Shown: positions 27,493 to 36,735, counted from the stretch's first letter. The stretch: 64,000 nucleotides of DNA from Rossellomorea sp. AcN35-11 (GCA_030388825.1 CP128835.1:3838001-3902000), one strand, 5' to 3'. Notes: generated by a model from the letters alone, not told the origin. A program made the numbers and translations.

Positions 27493-27869
27493 TGTGCTAC
27501 TAAGCCCCTTTCAGCTTTCCCCGTTTTGTAAGGTGCAAGCATACGGTCCACATCATGTGGTGGGACTTGTTTTTTGGTTGCGATGCTCTCGATTGAATAG
27601 CCTCGCTTATGCATGTCCAGCATGTCGCGGAGCAAAAGCCGTTCCTCTGAAGCAGCTGGTGCAGCCCCTGACTGCTGCGCTGTAATTTCTGCATCCAGTT
27701 GCATATTACGTAATTGTTTCTCGAGTTCATGTACTTCATTCAATACTGAAATGGAAACATGCTCTATCTGTTGCTCAAGTTGTGAGTTGGATTGTGTCGT
27801 TTTTACAAACGATAAAATGAGCAGCACAACTGCTGTACCAAATAAAATGGCGATTACCCATCCCATCAT
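27489..27869 (-). CDS. Membrane-anchored coiled-coil protein (DUF6115/SwrB-like)
   Basis: The 126-residue protein has an N-terminal membrane helix (MGWVIAILFGTAVVLLILSF), a coiled coil (QLEQQIEHVSISVLNEVHEL region), and a C-terminal helix-turn-helix-like segment (DMHKRGYSIESIATKKQVPP). This build resembles SwrB/DUF6115 proteins, but I am not certain. GGGAGG precedes the ATG. It is coupled to the following YceG-domain gene by ATGA, so the two probably act together at the membrane. Confidence 0.65.
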   Translation of the reverse strand: MMGWVIAILFGTAVVLLILSFVKTTQSNSQLEQQIEHVSISVLNEVHELEKQLRNMQLDAEITAQQSGAAPAASEERLLLRDMLDMHKRGYSIESIATKKQVPPHDVDRMLAPYKTGKAERGLVAQ

Positions 27870-28077
27870 AGGTTCCTCCCTTTATATAACTTTTTAATCA
27901 ATTAAATTATACATTGATAAAGGGGGAAATTCGATTTAAAACGACAAAATAAAACAAAAGTCCTGTTTTACTAACAGAATCTTGTATGATTCATCATTCT
28001 ATTGGATGGAACCAAGCAGCTCATTCATATTCACGATAAACCTTTAATCCACGTTATAAAGCCTTGGGATATACAAA

Positions 28078-28112
28078 GAAAAGGCATCCGACTTAAATCG
28101 TCAGATGCCTTC
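28078..28112 (-). terminator. Terminator after bmrD
   Basis: AAGGCATC and GATGCCTT arms with an interrupted inner stem are followed by TTTTC on the minus strand. Confidence 0.7.
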
Positions 28113-28117
28113 ATTCA

Positions 28118-30138
28118 TTATCCTGCCATATCTTCTTTTGAACCTTTTTGGAGCTGATACATTTGATAGTAGCGTCCCATGCGTTTCATCAATTCGTCAT
28201 GATTTCCACGCTCGACGATTTCTCCACGATCCAATACAAGGATCTGGTCAGAATTCTTAATCGTCGAAAGTCGGTGAGCGATAATGAAGGTTGTTCTCCC
28301 TTTCTTCAATACTTCCATCGCCTCCTGAATGACGGCCTCAGTCTCTGTGTCAATGCTCGACGTTGCCTCATCCAAAATCAGGATCGCTGGATTGAATGCC
28401 AGGGCGCGGGCAAAGGATATCAATTGACGCTGACCTGATGATAGGGTACTCCCTTTCTCTATTACCGGCTCATCATAGCCGTTTTCCAGGTTTTTGAACA
28501 CTTTTTCAGCACCGACGGCTTTAAGTGCCTTCTCCACCTGTTCCCTCGAGATCCTTGGGTCACCAAGACTGACGTTTGACGCAATCGTTCCTGTAAATAA
28601 GTAAGGGTCCTGCAATACGATCCCCATATGCTCACGAATGGTCTGAAAGGGAATGTCAACAATGTCTTTTCCATCAATAAGAATTTTCCCCCCTCATTAC
28701 TATCATAGAAACGGAACAACAGATTCATGATCGAGCTTTTCCCTGAACCTGTGTGCCCCACCAAAGCAACGGTCTCCCCTTTGTTGGCCTTAAAGGTAAT
28801 ATCCTTCAACACATATTCATTTTCCTTGTATCCAAAGAATACATGTTCAAAGCTTACATTTCCGTCATACTTGTTCATTTTCTTATCTTCCACCGGAGTT
28901 CCTGTCTCTTCCAACAACCGGAACACTCTCTCCCCTGCAACGAGTGCCTGTTCAAGATTGGCAAGCTGATTGACAATCCCTGTCACAGGCTGGAACAACC
29001 GGTTAATATAATCGACAAAGGCATAGAGTACGCCCAGTGTCACGACAGAACCCACTCCGACTGACGCCCCCCCGAAATACCAGATGAAAGCCACAAAGGT
29101 AATATTCCTTAATACCCCCACAAGGTTATGGGAAGTCATGGAATTTAAGCTTAATAGTTTATTTTGATACTTGAAATGAGTCCCGTTTAAGTCTTCGAAT
29201 TCTTCATTCGTCTTCTTCTCTCGGCTAAATGCCTGAATGATGTTCATGCCCTGTATGGATTCATTGATCATGGCATTGATATCACTTACTTTTGACCTAA
29301 TGATGTGATTATATTTAGACGCAAACTTTCTGTACAAGTACGTCCAAATGACCAAAATCGGGATCAAGATCAAGCAAATCGCCGCTAACTTCACATCAAG
29401 GATAAAGAGTGCGATATAAATTCCGATAATATAGATCGTGCTTGAAAAGAAGGTAGATAACACGGTTACATATAGATCTCTTATCGCTTCCGTATCATTG
29501 GTTATCCTCGCTACGACCTTTCCTGCAGGCAGATTATCGAAATAGTGGATAGGTAATTTTTGAATGTGCTGAAACACATCATTCCTCATTTTCTGAATGA
29601 CCCTGTTTGCCGCTTTCTTCAAATAAAATCCCTGACCGTATTGAAAAAATGCTGCAACGACAAGGAGGCCGAAATAAAAGGCAATCAATTGAATGATCTT
29701 AGGAATTTCAGGGTTATAAAAACGAAGCAGTTCTTCCCCCGTTAACTTCCTGGCAGGATAGGTTGCGGTTTTATCTCCCTTTTTAATGGTCAATTCCCCA
29801 GAAGTAACGGTTCGTTCCCCGTCAAAGGAAAGGGTGGCAGGAACATAGTAAAACGCTCTTCCTACCTGAAGGATGCGGATGCTTTCCCCTTTTGCTTCGC
29901 CTTCAGAGAAGTACTGATCTCGTTTGTACCATTTCCCTCCATACTGAACCGCTTCTTCTCCCTCTACCGTTTCATACCAGAGGGATTCGATTCCGAGAAT
30001 ATGGTCATCAATCAGTTTTTTTGCAATGAATGGCCCTGCAAGTTCTGCCGCCACTGACACACTCAGCATCAGAAGGGCAGCAATGATAATTTTTTTATAA
30101 ATCAGGGCATATTCCGTTAATTTTCTTCCGACATTCAT
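28118..30138 (-). pseudogene. bmrD: BmrD (YheH), multidrug ABC exporter half, frameshifted in Walker region
   Basis: This is the larger half-transporter: six membrane helices with an extracellular insertion (residues ~45-130), then the ATPase. Walker A GHTGSGKSS, signature LSSGQRQLISFARALA and Walker B ILILDEATSS are present, but in two frames. The break is at the C6 run 28688-28693, just after RFYDSNEG. Removing two bases gives EGKILIDGKDIVDI with family spacing; adding one base (EGGKILIDG) is also possible. Length is then about 672-673 residues, the size of B. subtilis YheH. With BmrC it forms a heterodimeric drug exporter. The start overlaps bmrC by 4 bases. Confidence 0.87.
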
Positions 30139-31892
30139 GCCCCCACCTCCTCAAGTGAAGAATCTTCAACTTGTTGGCGGTCGAATTGCTCTTTATACCA
30201 GCCACCATTTTCAAGGAGTCGATCGTGAACCCCTTCTTCCACTACTTTCCCATCTTCGAACACAACGATCCAATCCGCATGTTGAACCGCCGAGAGCCGA
30301 TGAGTCGTAATGATCGTCGTTTTCCCTTCACGTTCTGTACGTATGTTTTGTATGATTTTTGCTTCTGTTTTTGCATCTACAGCCGATAATGAGTCGTCTA
30401 GGATAAGGATCTCGGGATTTTTGATGAGTGCCCGGGCAATGGAAATCCGCTGTTTCTGACCGCCAGAAAGAGCCACACCCTTTTCCCCGACAAGAGTGGT
30501 CAACCCTTCAGGCAGCATATCAAGATCTTTTTTGAAATCAGCCAGTTCAATCGCTTTTACTAGATCCTCTTCTGTTGCATCATGCCTTCCGAAAAGGATG
30601 TTTTCCTTGACCGTCCTTGAGAATAGAACATGATCCTGAGGCACATAACCGATCCAATCCCTTACTTGTTGTATCGCCAAATCATTTATCTCTATCCCCC
30701 CTATGGACAAAGTCCCCTTGCCTCCAGGGTATTCGCGCAGTAACTGCTTAATGAAAGTTGTCTTTCCGCTCCCTGTTTTCCCCACAATTCCAAGGGTACT
30801 GCCCCCAGGAATGTGTAAATTGATATTTGATAAATTCAGAACCTGGGAAGATGGATATTGGAAGTCTACAGCCTGAAATCCAATCTGGTCTGGAACATCT
30901 ACTTTTTTCGGGTGATCGGGATCTCTGACATCCTGCACATAATCAAGGGTTTCCTGAACCCTGTCAAGAGACGCATTACCCCTCTGCATGATATTGATTA
31001 ACTCCCCGATGGCAAACATCGGCCAGATTAACATCCCTAAATAGACATTAAAGGACACAAGCTCTCCCAATGTAATAGATTGATGAAACACAAGGTATGC
31101 TCCGTAGCCCAGTCCGATCAAATAGCTTAATCCTACAAGCACTTTAATCGTTGGTTCGAAAAGAGAGTCAATGACTGCAACAGCGATATTCTTGTTGTAT
31201 ACGTCTTCAGTCATGTCGGCGAATTGCTTCTCATCCGCTCTTTCCTGAACATATGCCCTAATGACTCTGACCCCTGCAATGGACTCCAGTACTTTGTCAT
31301 TTAAATCCCCGAATGAATCCTGTGCTTCTGTGAACCGTTTATGAATCCTGGCTCCATATACCTTCATCAACAATGCCATGACAGGCAGCGGTAATATCGC
31401 CGCGATGGTTAACTTCCAGCTGATGAGAAACCCCATGGTAAAGAGGATCGTTAACATAAAGACACTGGAGTCGATCAGTGTCAATACTCCGAAACCTGCT
31501 GTAACCGATATGGCTTTTAAATCATTCGTGGCCCTTGCCATTAAATCTCCGGTACGATTTTTTTCAAAAAATGTCGGAGTCATCTTTAACAAGTGGCCCA
31601 TGAATTTACTCCGGAGCTTTCGTTCAACGAGAAAGGCTCCGCCAAATAACTGATACATCCACACATACGTCATCCCGTATGAAACAAGGGCAATACCTGT
31701 TACCAGCAATAGATACTCCCCTACCACTTTCCAAGTCATCGAACCAAGGTGAATATCATCAATGGCATTACCGACAAGCTTTGGGGGAATGACGTCAAGG
31801 ATACCGACAATCGTCAATAATATGATAGCTACCGTATATCTCTTCCAATTTTCAATAAAAAACCAAGACAATTTTTTAAAAATACTAAACAT
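30135..31892 (-). CDS. bmrC: BmrC (YheI), multidrug ABC exporter half
   Basis: The 585-residue half-transporter has the same length as B. subtilis YheI/BmrC. It carries six N-terminal membrane helices, then Walker A GKTGSGKTT, signature ALSGGQKQRISIARALI and an altered Walker B ILILDDSLSAVD. The Asp in place of the catalytic Glu is normal for the non-canonical site of heterodimeric exporters. AGGAGG precedes the ATG by 9 bases. It is the first structural gene of an operon behind a leader peptide and attenuator. Confidence 0.92.
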   Translation of the reverse strand: MFSIFKKLSWFFIENWKRYTVAIILLTIVGILDVIPPKLVGNAIDDIHLGSMTWKVVGEYLLLVTGIALVSYGMTYVWMYQLFGGAFLVERKLRSKFMGHLLKMTPTFFEKNRTGDLMARATNDLKAISVTAGFGVLTLIDSSVFMLTILFTMGFLISWKLTIAAILPLPVMALLMKVYGARIHKRFTEAQDSFGDLNDKVLESIAGVRVIRAYVQERADEKQFADMTEDVYNKNIAVAVIDSLFEPTIKVLVGLSYLIGLGYGAYLVFHQSITLGELVSFNVYLGMLIWPMFAIGELINIMQRGNASLDRVQETLDYVQDVRDPDHPKKVDVPDQIGFQAVDFQYPSSQVLNLSNINLHIPGGSTLGIVGKTGSGKTTFIKQLLREYPGGKGTLSIGGIEINDLAIQQVRDWIGYVPQDHVLFSRTVKENILFGRHDATEEDLVKAIELADFKKDLDMLPEGLTTLVGEKGVALSGGQKQRISIARALIKNPEILILDDSLSAVDAKTEAKIIQNIRTEREGKTTIITTHRLSAVQHADWIVVFEDGKVVEEGVHDRLLENGGWYKEQFDRQQVEDSSLEEVGA

Positions 31893-31924
31893 CTCACTCT
31901 ACCTCCTCTGGTTGACTTTCTCCA

Positions 31925-31981
31925 CTATCCGCCTTCTGTCTCCACAGCAGATATCATCTTCTTCATTTGAATGATTACCAT
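31925..31981 (-). CDS. Possible 18-residue small ORF just upstream of bmrC
   Basis: AGGAGG is followed 8 bases on by ATG and 18 codons (MVIIQMKKMISAVETEGG). Two further ATGs in the same frame lie closer to the ribosome site. It ends 32 bases before bmrC. It may be a second regulatory peptide of the leader or chance. Confidence 0.3.
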   Translation of the reverse strand: MVIIQMKKMISAVETEGG

Positions 31982-32059
31982 CATCATATCCTCCTTATAA
32001 ATTGTGTTTGTATGTGATCAAGGTTTCCCTTGTCCTCACCTAACTTCTTGGACCTTTCC

Positions 32060-32158
32060 ACAAATAAAAGACGGACGTCAAAAGGCTATATCAATAGATC
32101 CAATATGCCCCCGGTGGGATCTATTGTGATCTGTTGCGCCTTTGAAACGTCCGTCTTT
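32060..32158 (-). terminator. Attenuator terminator hairpin in the bmrCD leader
   Basis: A 12-bp perfect outer stem (AAAGACGGACGT at 32068-32079 with ACGTCCGTCTTT at 32147-32158) encloses further helices: AAAGGC/GCCTTT and AATAGATCC/GGATCTATT. On the minus strand it ends CGTCTTTTATTTG, a T-rich tail. It lies between the leader peptide and bmrC, where an attenuator is expected. Confidence 0.6.
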
Positions 32159-32163
32159 GTTTT

Positions 32164-32203
32164 GGACACAGAAAAGCACAGATTATATACATAACCTGTG
32201 CCC
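32164..32203 (-). promoter_or_regulatory. Competing hairpins upstream of the attenuator
   Basis: CTGTGC at 32196-32201 can pair with GCACAG at 32176-32181. The same strand (32196-32203) can instead pair with GGACACAG at 32164-32171 with one mismatch. Such mutually exclusive pairing between a leader ORF and a terminator suggests an anti-termination switch. This is inference from pairing only. Confidence 0.4.
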
Positions 32204-32230
32204 ATTAAGCGTTCAGAAATTGCTAAGGAG

Positions 32231-32305
32231 TTACTGGTCATGTGATGATATGAAGTTGGTGTAGAACGCTGCTGATGCTCCATGAATTGTAAACACTTTA
32301 ATCAT
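32231..32305 (-). CDS. Leader peptide of the bmrCD operon (BmrB-like role)
   Basis: A 24-codon frame (MIKVFTIHGASAAFYTNFIS...) starts six bases after GGAGGG. It lies between a sigma-A promoter and the attenuator hairpins upstream of bmrC. In B. subtilis bmrCD is controlled by ribosome-mediated attenuation through the leader ORF bmrB, so a leader peptide at this place is expected. The sequence need not resemble BmrB. Confidence 0.65.
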   Translation of the reverse strand: MIKVFTIHGASAAFYTNFISSHDQ

Positions 32306-32342
32306 CACAAACCCTCCATTTCTTTTATTTATTCCATTTATA

Positions 32343-32371
32343 ACCATACTACACACTTTAAATTGTGTCAA
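32343..32371 (-). promoter_or_regulatory. Sigma-A promoter of the bmrCD leader
   Basis: TTGACA and TATGGT are separated by 17 bases on the minus strand; the leader ORF begins about 38 bases downstream of the -10. Confidence 0.7.
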
Positions 32372-32454
32372 TATTATTTTTATTAATAATTTTCCATCTT
32401 CTAAATGCAGAACCTTCTGAGATCGACTATACAAATTCTATCATTTCTTACCAT

Positions 32455-32769
32455 TTATTCCACGACGACCGCCGTTCCGTAAGCAATGATTTCAGAAGCG
32501 TTCTGCATGACGGCGGAGGTTTCAAGACGGACGGCTATGACAGCATTAGCCCCTTTTTGGGATGCTTCCTCCATCATCCGCTCAATGGCTTGTTTTCTGG
32601 CAGCTTCCATCAATTCGCTGTATTCACTGATTTCACCGCCAATAATGGTTTTAAGACCGGCAATGAGATCTTTCCCTATGTGCTTCGCCTGTACCGTGCT
32701 TCCCCTTACAAACCCTTTTAACTCCTTTACTTCCTTCCCAGGTACAAAATCAGTTGTTACAATCATCAT
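32455..32769 (-). CDS. YbjQ/UPF0145 family protein
   Basis: The 104-residue product begins MMIVTTDFVPGKEVKELKGF and contains EYSELMEAARKQAIERM and GANAVIAVRLETS, typical of the pentameric YbjQ (heavy-metal-binding-domain) family. Function is unknown. The ATG at 32769 has GGGAAG 8 bases upstream; the frame to 32877 lacks a ribosome site. It follows yxlE by two bases and is probably the last gene of the sigY operon here. Confidence 0.82.
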   Translation of the reverse strand: MMIVTTDFVPGKEVKELKGFVRGSTVQAKHIGKDLIAGLKTIIGGEISEYSELMEAARKQAIERMMEEASQKGANAVIAVRLETSAVMQNASEIIAYGTAVVVE

Positions 32770-32771
32770 AT

Positions 32772-32978
32772 TCAGCACTTCCCTTCTTTGTCTTTTTTCC
32801 ACAATTTCTTCGCAAAGATGAGATAAAAGAGGAGTGGAAATGGGCACTGTATCAATCCCCATATTCCCCAGAACCAATAATGATGTCCGTTCTTCCTGGC
32901 ATCGATGAACAGATAAATACTTTGAATAAGCAAGATGGGAATGACTATCGGCAGGATATAGAGTTCGTCTTTTGTCAT
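32772..32978 (-). CDS. yxlE: YxlE-like two-helix membrane protein (SigY operon)
   Basis: The 68-residue protein has two membrane helices (IVIPILLIQSIYLFIDAR and IWGLIQCPFPLLFYLIFAKK), the PLDc_N-like layout of YxlE. In B. subtilis YxlE contributes to negative control of SigY. Its ATG overlaps the yxlC stop as ATGA, which fixes the start at 32978. Confidence 0.75.
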   Translation of the reverse strand: MTKDELYILPIVIPILLIQSIYLFIDARKNGHHYWFWGIWGLIQCPFPLLFYLIFAKKLWKKDKEGKC

Positions 32979-33295
32979 ATCCCTTTCACCTTTTTCGTGT
33001 GGATGAAGACAGTATAAACTGTGGCTCCGACAAAAATGGCAACTTGAAGGAGAAGAAATAGAATGGGCATTTGAAATAGAGTAAGGGAGAACACAGCCAA
33101 GATACCACAAGCTGCCATGAGAAAGAGGATAAAATCCCGCTTGTACCTTTCTTTCAGCTGCTCTTGCTGATCTTGAACAAATTGATTAAACCACTGAAGT
33201 GAAGGTGTAGAATCATCAATGTCTCCATCGATGGACCTGAATCCTTCATCCAGTAATTTCTTCATATCCTTGTCATGTTCCTTATGAGTGTTCAT
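32975..33295 (-). CDS. yxlC: YxlC-like anti-sigma factor of SigY
   Basis: The 106-residue protein has a soluble N-terminal half with TPSLQWFNQFVQDQQEQLKE, followed by two membrane helices. This matches YxlC, which holds SigY inactive at the membrane. It overlaps the sigY end by 14 bases. Confidence 0.8.
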   Translation of the reverse strand: MNTHKEHDKDMKKLLDEGFRSIDGDIDDSTPSLQWFNQFVQDQQEQLKERYKRDFILFLMAACGILAVFSLTLFQMPILFLLLQVAIFVGATVYTVFIHTKKVKGI

Positions 33296-33812
33296 CTATT
33301 TTCAACTCCTTTCTCAGCCGGATGATTCCATGATGAACTCTTGATTTGACAGTACCTGGAGGAACATCAGTCATATGACCGATTTCTTCATAGGAATAAC
33401 CGTAATAGTGCTTTAATATGATGGGAACCCTGGCTTCTTCAGACAACACTGAAAGGGCCCCCAGGACGTCATTCCACTCCTCATTTCTCGATTCCATCTC
33501 CCACTTTAATTTCCTTCTATTCACTTCTTCATCCTGCCAATTTTTTTCTCTTTTTCTTTTACGCTGTTGATCAATAAAACGATGAGTGGCAATGGAAATC
33601 AACCACGAAGAAAATTTCGACTTTCCGCTGTATTGATGAATCTTCTCTACGCATTTTGCCATAGTGTCCTGTGCAAGCTCCTCCGCCTGGTCCCGGTTCA
33701 TCGTCACCTTCATCAAGTATTTCACAAGAAAAGGATAATGTTCCCGAAAAAGCATAGCAAAGGCTTCGTGATCACCTTTCTTTGCTTTCTTAATCCATTT
33801 TCTCTCTTCCAT
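33282..33812 (-). CDS. sigY: SigY-like ECF sigma factor
   Basis: The 176-residue product has sigma region 2 (FREHYPFLVKYLMKVTMNRD and AEELAQDTMAKC) and region 4 (GYSYEEIGHMTDVPPGTVKS). Length and the downstream yxlC-yxlE genes identify it as SigY. I chose the ATG at 33812 (MEERKWIKKAKKGD) after AAGGAACGG; upstream residues of the frame do not look like sigma factor. An ECF-type promoter 48-72 bases upstream suggests autoregulation. Confidence 0.85.
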   Translation of the reverse strand: MEERKWIKKAKKGDHEAFAMLFREHYPFLVKYLMKVTMNRDQAEELAQDTMAKCVEKIHQYSGKSKFSSWLISIATHRFIDQQRKRKREKNWQDEEVNRRKLKWEMESRNEEWNDVLGALSVLSEEARVPIILKHYYGYSYEEIGHMTDVPPGTVKSRVHHGIIRLRKELKIDEHS

Positions 33813-33859
33813 CCGTTCCTTCCCTTTCTTTCCACCCCAACCTGCGAGTTCAATGATAA

Positions 33860-33884
33860 GACGCACAAGTAGACAATTCGTTCA
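33860..33884 (-). promoter_or_regulatory. Putative SigY-type autoregulatory promoter
   Basis: TGAACG and CGTC are separated by 15 bases on the minus strand, a pattern like that reported for the B. subtilis sigY promoter. It lies immediately upstream of sigY. Confidence 0.5.
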
Positions 33885-33969
33885 TAACATGATGATCGTT
33901 TATTCCATTTTTTCATTCTATTTTTTTATGAAATCTCCTTCTATTAAACGGGAATAGAAGCAATCTGTC

Positions 33970-35238
33970 TCAACCATTCAACACCGCAGGTTGAGTTTCT
34001 TCCTCCTTCACATATTTTGGAAGAATGATGGTATAGAATATTCCAACGATGATCAAGCAGCCCCCGACAAGCCAGTAAAGCATCTCGACAGTTACGATGG
34101 ACGGGAAAGTCAAGGCAATGGCCCCTAAGGTCACAGATTGTGAAAGCATCATTAGAGGATTGATCCATCCTTGCACCCTCCCCATCATTTTTGGATCGAT
34201 GATGCTTGGCAGCCAACCCCCGAGGGCAATATTCACTAGAGGCAGCCCCAATGCGGCAAGAAAAATGATCGATAGGAAGGTCCATGTAGTTGGCGCGAAG
34301 GATGCAGCGATGATGAACGTACCTGAAATAACCAGGCCTGCAACAATCAGGACATGAAACGTAAACTTTTGGGCAAGCATGGAAGACATTATGCTACCGA
34401 TCAATACACCGGCACCGAATGCGACACCTAATATAATGGAGTATTCTTCATACGTTCCCGGTGCCAATTTATATTTCAATATAAAAATGGGGATGACCGC
34501 GAACCCGCCGTTCACGACTCCAAATACGACAAATCCTCCAATTAATGATAATAGCAGCTTATGATTCAGTATATACTTCATTCCTTCAGTAAAGTCATTG
34601 GTCACTGATTGAATATTCAAATCCTTCCACGAATGCTTGCCGTTTGGAAGGCGAACTTCTTCAGGGATGACGCACCTCTTGATTAAAATGGCAGAAATAA
34701 TAAAAGTGATTAAATCGACTGCGATGGCACCGTAGATCCCCGCCGTCCAATACACGAAAATTGCGATGGCATTCCCCAGGAGCATGAACAAGCTCATCAC
34801 CATTTGATTCAACCCGGCGGCCGTGGAATAATCATCCTTTGAAAGGACTCCTTGCAAGATTCCCTGTTCTGCAGGAAAGAAGAATTTCTGGACTCCGCTT
34901 CTGAGAAAAAGAATCGTAAAGATGAGAGGCAACCAGCCAATGAAGATCGCTCCAAATAACACCAGTGTGAGTAACGCGCTGATCGTATCACAATGATAAG
35001 CAATTTTTTGCCGGTCCATCCTGTCAGCGAATACCCCTACAAGGAAGAAAACCAAAAGAGTCGGCAATGAGTACATCATTTCCGTTATCGAGGCATACAT
35101 GGGTTGTTCAGAAAACCGGTCTAGAAGATAAAACATAAATGCAGTCAAACCGATCACACTTCCCATATGAGAAGTGAAATTTGCAAAGAATAATTTCAGA
35201 AAGATCCTATTCTTAAAGATATCGACCATTTTTTTCAT
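33970..35238 (-). CDS. MFS transporter (drug-efflux type)
   Basis: The 422-residue protein has about 12 hydrophobic helices, a first motif GVFADRMDRQKIAYHCDTIS after helix 2 (the MFS motif A, G-x3-D-R-x-R/K), and a central loop with RLPNGKHSWKDL. It resembles the MFS_3/enterobactin-exporter-like group of Bacillaceae efflux proteins. A GGGGGAC site precedes the ATG. Substrate unknown. Confidence 0.82.
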   Translation of the reverse strand: MKKMVDIFKNRIFLKLFFANFTSHMGSVIGLTAFMFYLLDRFSEQPMYASITEMMYSLPTLLVFFLVGVFADRMDRQKIAYHCDTISALLTLVLFGAIFIGWLPLIFTILFLRSGVQKFFFPAEQGILQGVLSKDDYSTAAGLNQMVMSLFMLLGNAIAIFVYWTAGIYGAIAVDLITFIISAILIKRCVIPEEVRLPNGKHSWKDLNIQSVTNDFTEGMKYILNHKLLLSLIGGFVVFGVVNGGFAVIPIFILKYKLAPGTYEEYSIILGVAFGAGVLIGSIMSSMLAQKFTFHVLIVAGLVISGTFIIAASFAPTTWTFLSIIFLAALGLPLVNIALGGWLPSIIDPKMMGRVQGWINPLMMLSQSVTLGAIALTFPSIVTVEMLYWLVGGCLIIVGIFYTIILPKYVKEEETQPAVLNG

Positions 35239-35436
35239 ACTGTACCGTCCCCCATCAATTTTGAACTATCTTAATAGTAAAGAAAAACGGAAATCGGATT
35301 GAGGGTCTATTGGTGGTTTTTTCCTCCGTCTCTGGTCGGAAATGGAATAGGTATCAGTCTCTCAAGGGCGGCAAGTGGACGTAACAGTCAGAATGTTGCC
35401 GATAGCCGTTCATACCTTCTTATACCCTTACTCATT

Positions 35437-35475
35437 CAAAAAAATAGCCCAAAGCCAAAAGGCTCCAAGCTATTC
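35437..35475 (-). terminator. Terminator after iadA
   Basis: AATAGC and GCTATT arms with an inner GCC/GGC stem are followed by a T run of seven on the minus strand. Confidence 0.7.
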
Positions 35476-35487
35476 TTTACCAATCAA

Positions 35488-36660
35488 TTATTCAAACGTC
35501 CCCTTCACAATCGCTTTCCCGTTTTCTACCATTGTTTTCCCCTTGGCAAACACCGTGTTTACTTCCAGGGTATTCTTATCCAACAGCACGAGATCGGCGT
35601 CCTTCCCCCTAACAACATGACCTTTTTGCTTTAATTTCAGGATTTTTGCAGGATTTGAGGTAATGACTTTCAACGCAACTTCCAATGGGATGCCTTCTTC
35701 CAGGACGGCGTCTTTCACTGAAGAGTAAAGACTCGACACCTGACCGATCTGCAATCCCACCAATTCTCCGTCCCCGTCAAAATCAGGAAGGCTCGCTTGT
35801 CCGTCCGAAGTAAATGTGATTTGTTCCACCGGTACACCTGCATCGATCATCCGTTTTAGCGCTTTGCTGGATTTCACTTCTCCATCTTCAAGAAATTGAG
35901 GGATGGTGCTCGTCGTAAAGTCGACATAACCGCCTCTTTGAGCGTATTGAATCCCTGCTTCAAACAGATGGGCATTTCGGTTGATATGGGTTGGATAGAA
36001 CTGCTTTATTGGAATGTCCGTTGTATCGACTATTTCCTCCAGAAGCTTTAAATGGTCAAGACTATCCCCTACATGAACATTGACGATCCCCGATTTGCCT
36101 GACAGCATGCCACCGATCCGGGCAGCGGAAGCAATCTTCGCCAACTCGTTCACGGTGGGTTGAGATGAGCGGTGATCGGCAATCGCCACTTCTCCCACTC
36201 CGATGATAGAATCTATCAATATAATATCGTCTTCTATTTTACCAGTAAGAGTTTTTAATGGAACTTGATAAGAACCGGTTTGCACGTAGCAGGTAATCCC
36301 CTCCTCTTCAAGACCCTTCGCTTTCGCTACAAGGCTTGCCATGGTCCTCGTCGTTCCATCTGTACCGATTACTCCGACAAGGGTCGTGATGCCGGCAAGC
36401 GTGGCCTGAGTCAATTGGATCTCCGGTGTTCTTGTGCGAAAGCTCCCTTCGCCTCCGCCACCCATAATATGTACATGTGAGTCTATAAATCCAGGTACAA
36501 CATATTTACCTGTTGCATCCACAATCTTTATATCCACAAATTGATGGGGTGGTTCAATCTTATCTTCTATAAAACCTATTTTATTATCTACTATTAATAG
36601 ATCCTTTTTCCCTAGATACTCTGGAGCATAAACTTCTCCGTTTTGAATTAATGTCAGCAT
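35488..36660 (-). CDS. iadA: Isoaspartyl dipeptidase (beta-aspartyl peptidase)
   Basis: At 390 residues this matches IadA in length. It is a metal-dependent amidohydrolase that cleaves L-isoaspartyl dipeptides from damaged proteins. Visible features are the H62-x-H64 metal site (DSHVHIMGGGGEG), a further metal region GEVAIADHRSSQP, HVGD and THINRN histidine segments, and FTSDGQASLP with the catalytic Asp. I chose the ATG at 36660 with AGGGAG 8 bases upstream; the frame starts six codons earlier without a ribosome site. It follows the YfcC-type permease and shares the sigma-54 promoter. Confidence 0.9.
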   Translation of the reverse strand: MLTLIQNGEVYAPEYLGKKDLLIVDNKIGFIEDKIEPPHQFVDIKIVDATGKYVVPGFIDSHVHIMGGGGEGSFRTRTPEIQLTQATLAGITTLVGVIGTDGTTRTMASLVAKAKGLEEEGITCYVQTGSYQVPLKTLTGKIEDDIILIDSIIGVGEVAIADHRSSQPTVNELAKIASAARIGGMLSGKSGIVNVHVGDSLDHLKLLEEIVDTTDIPIKQFYPTHINRNAHLFEAGIQYAQRGGYVDFTTSTIPQFLEDGEVKSSKALKRMIDAGVPVEQITFTSDGQASLPDFDGDGELVGLQIGQVSSLYSSVKDAVLEEGIPLEVALKVITSNPAKILKLKQKGHVVRGKDADLVLLDKNTLEVNTVFAKGKTMVENGKAIVKGTFE

Positions 36661-36735
36661 GATGTTTGCTCCCTTCATTTCTTAGTGCATATTATCGTGG
36701 AGAACCTTGCGATAAGGTTACCCACGATGGATCAA

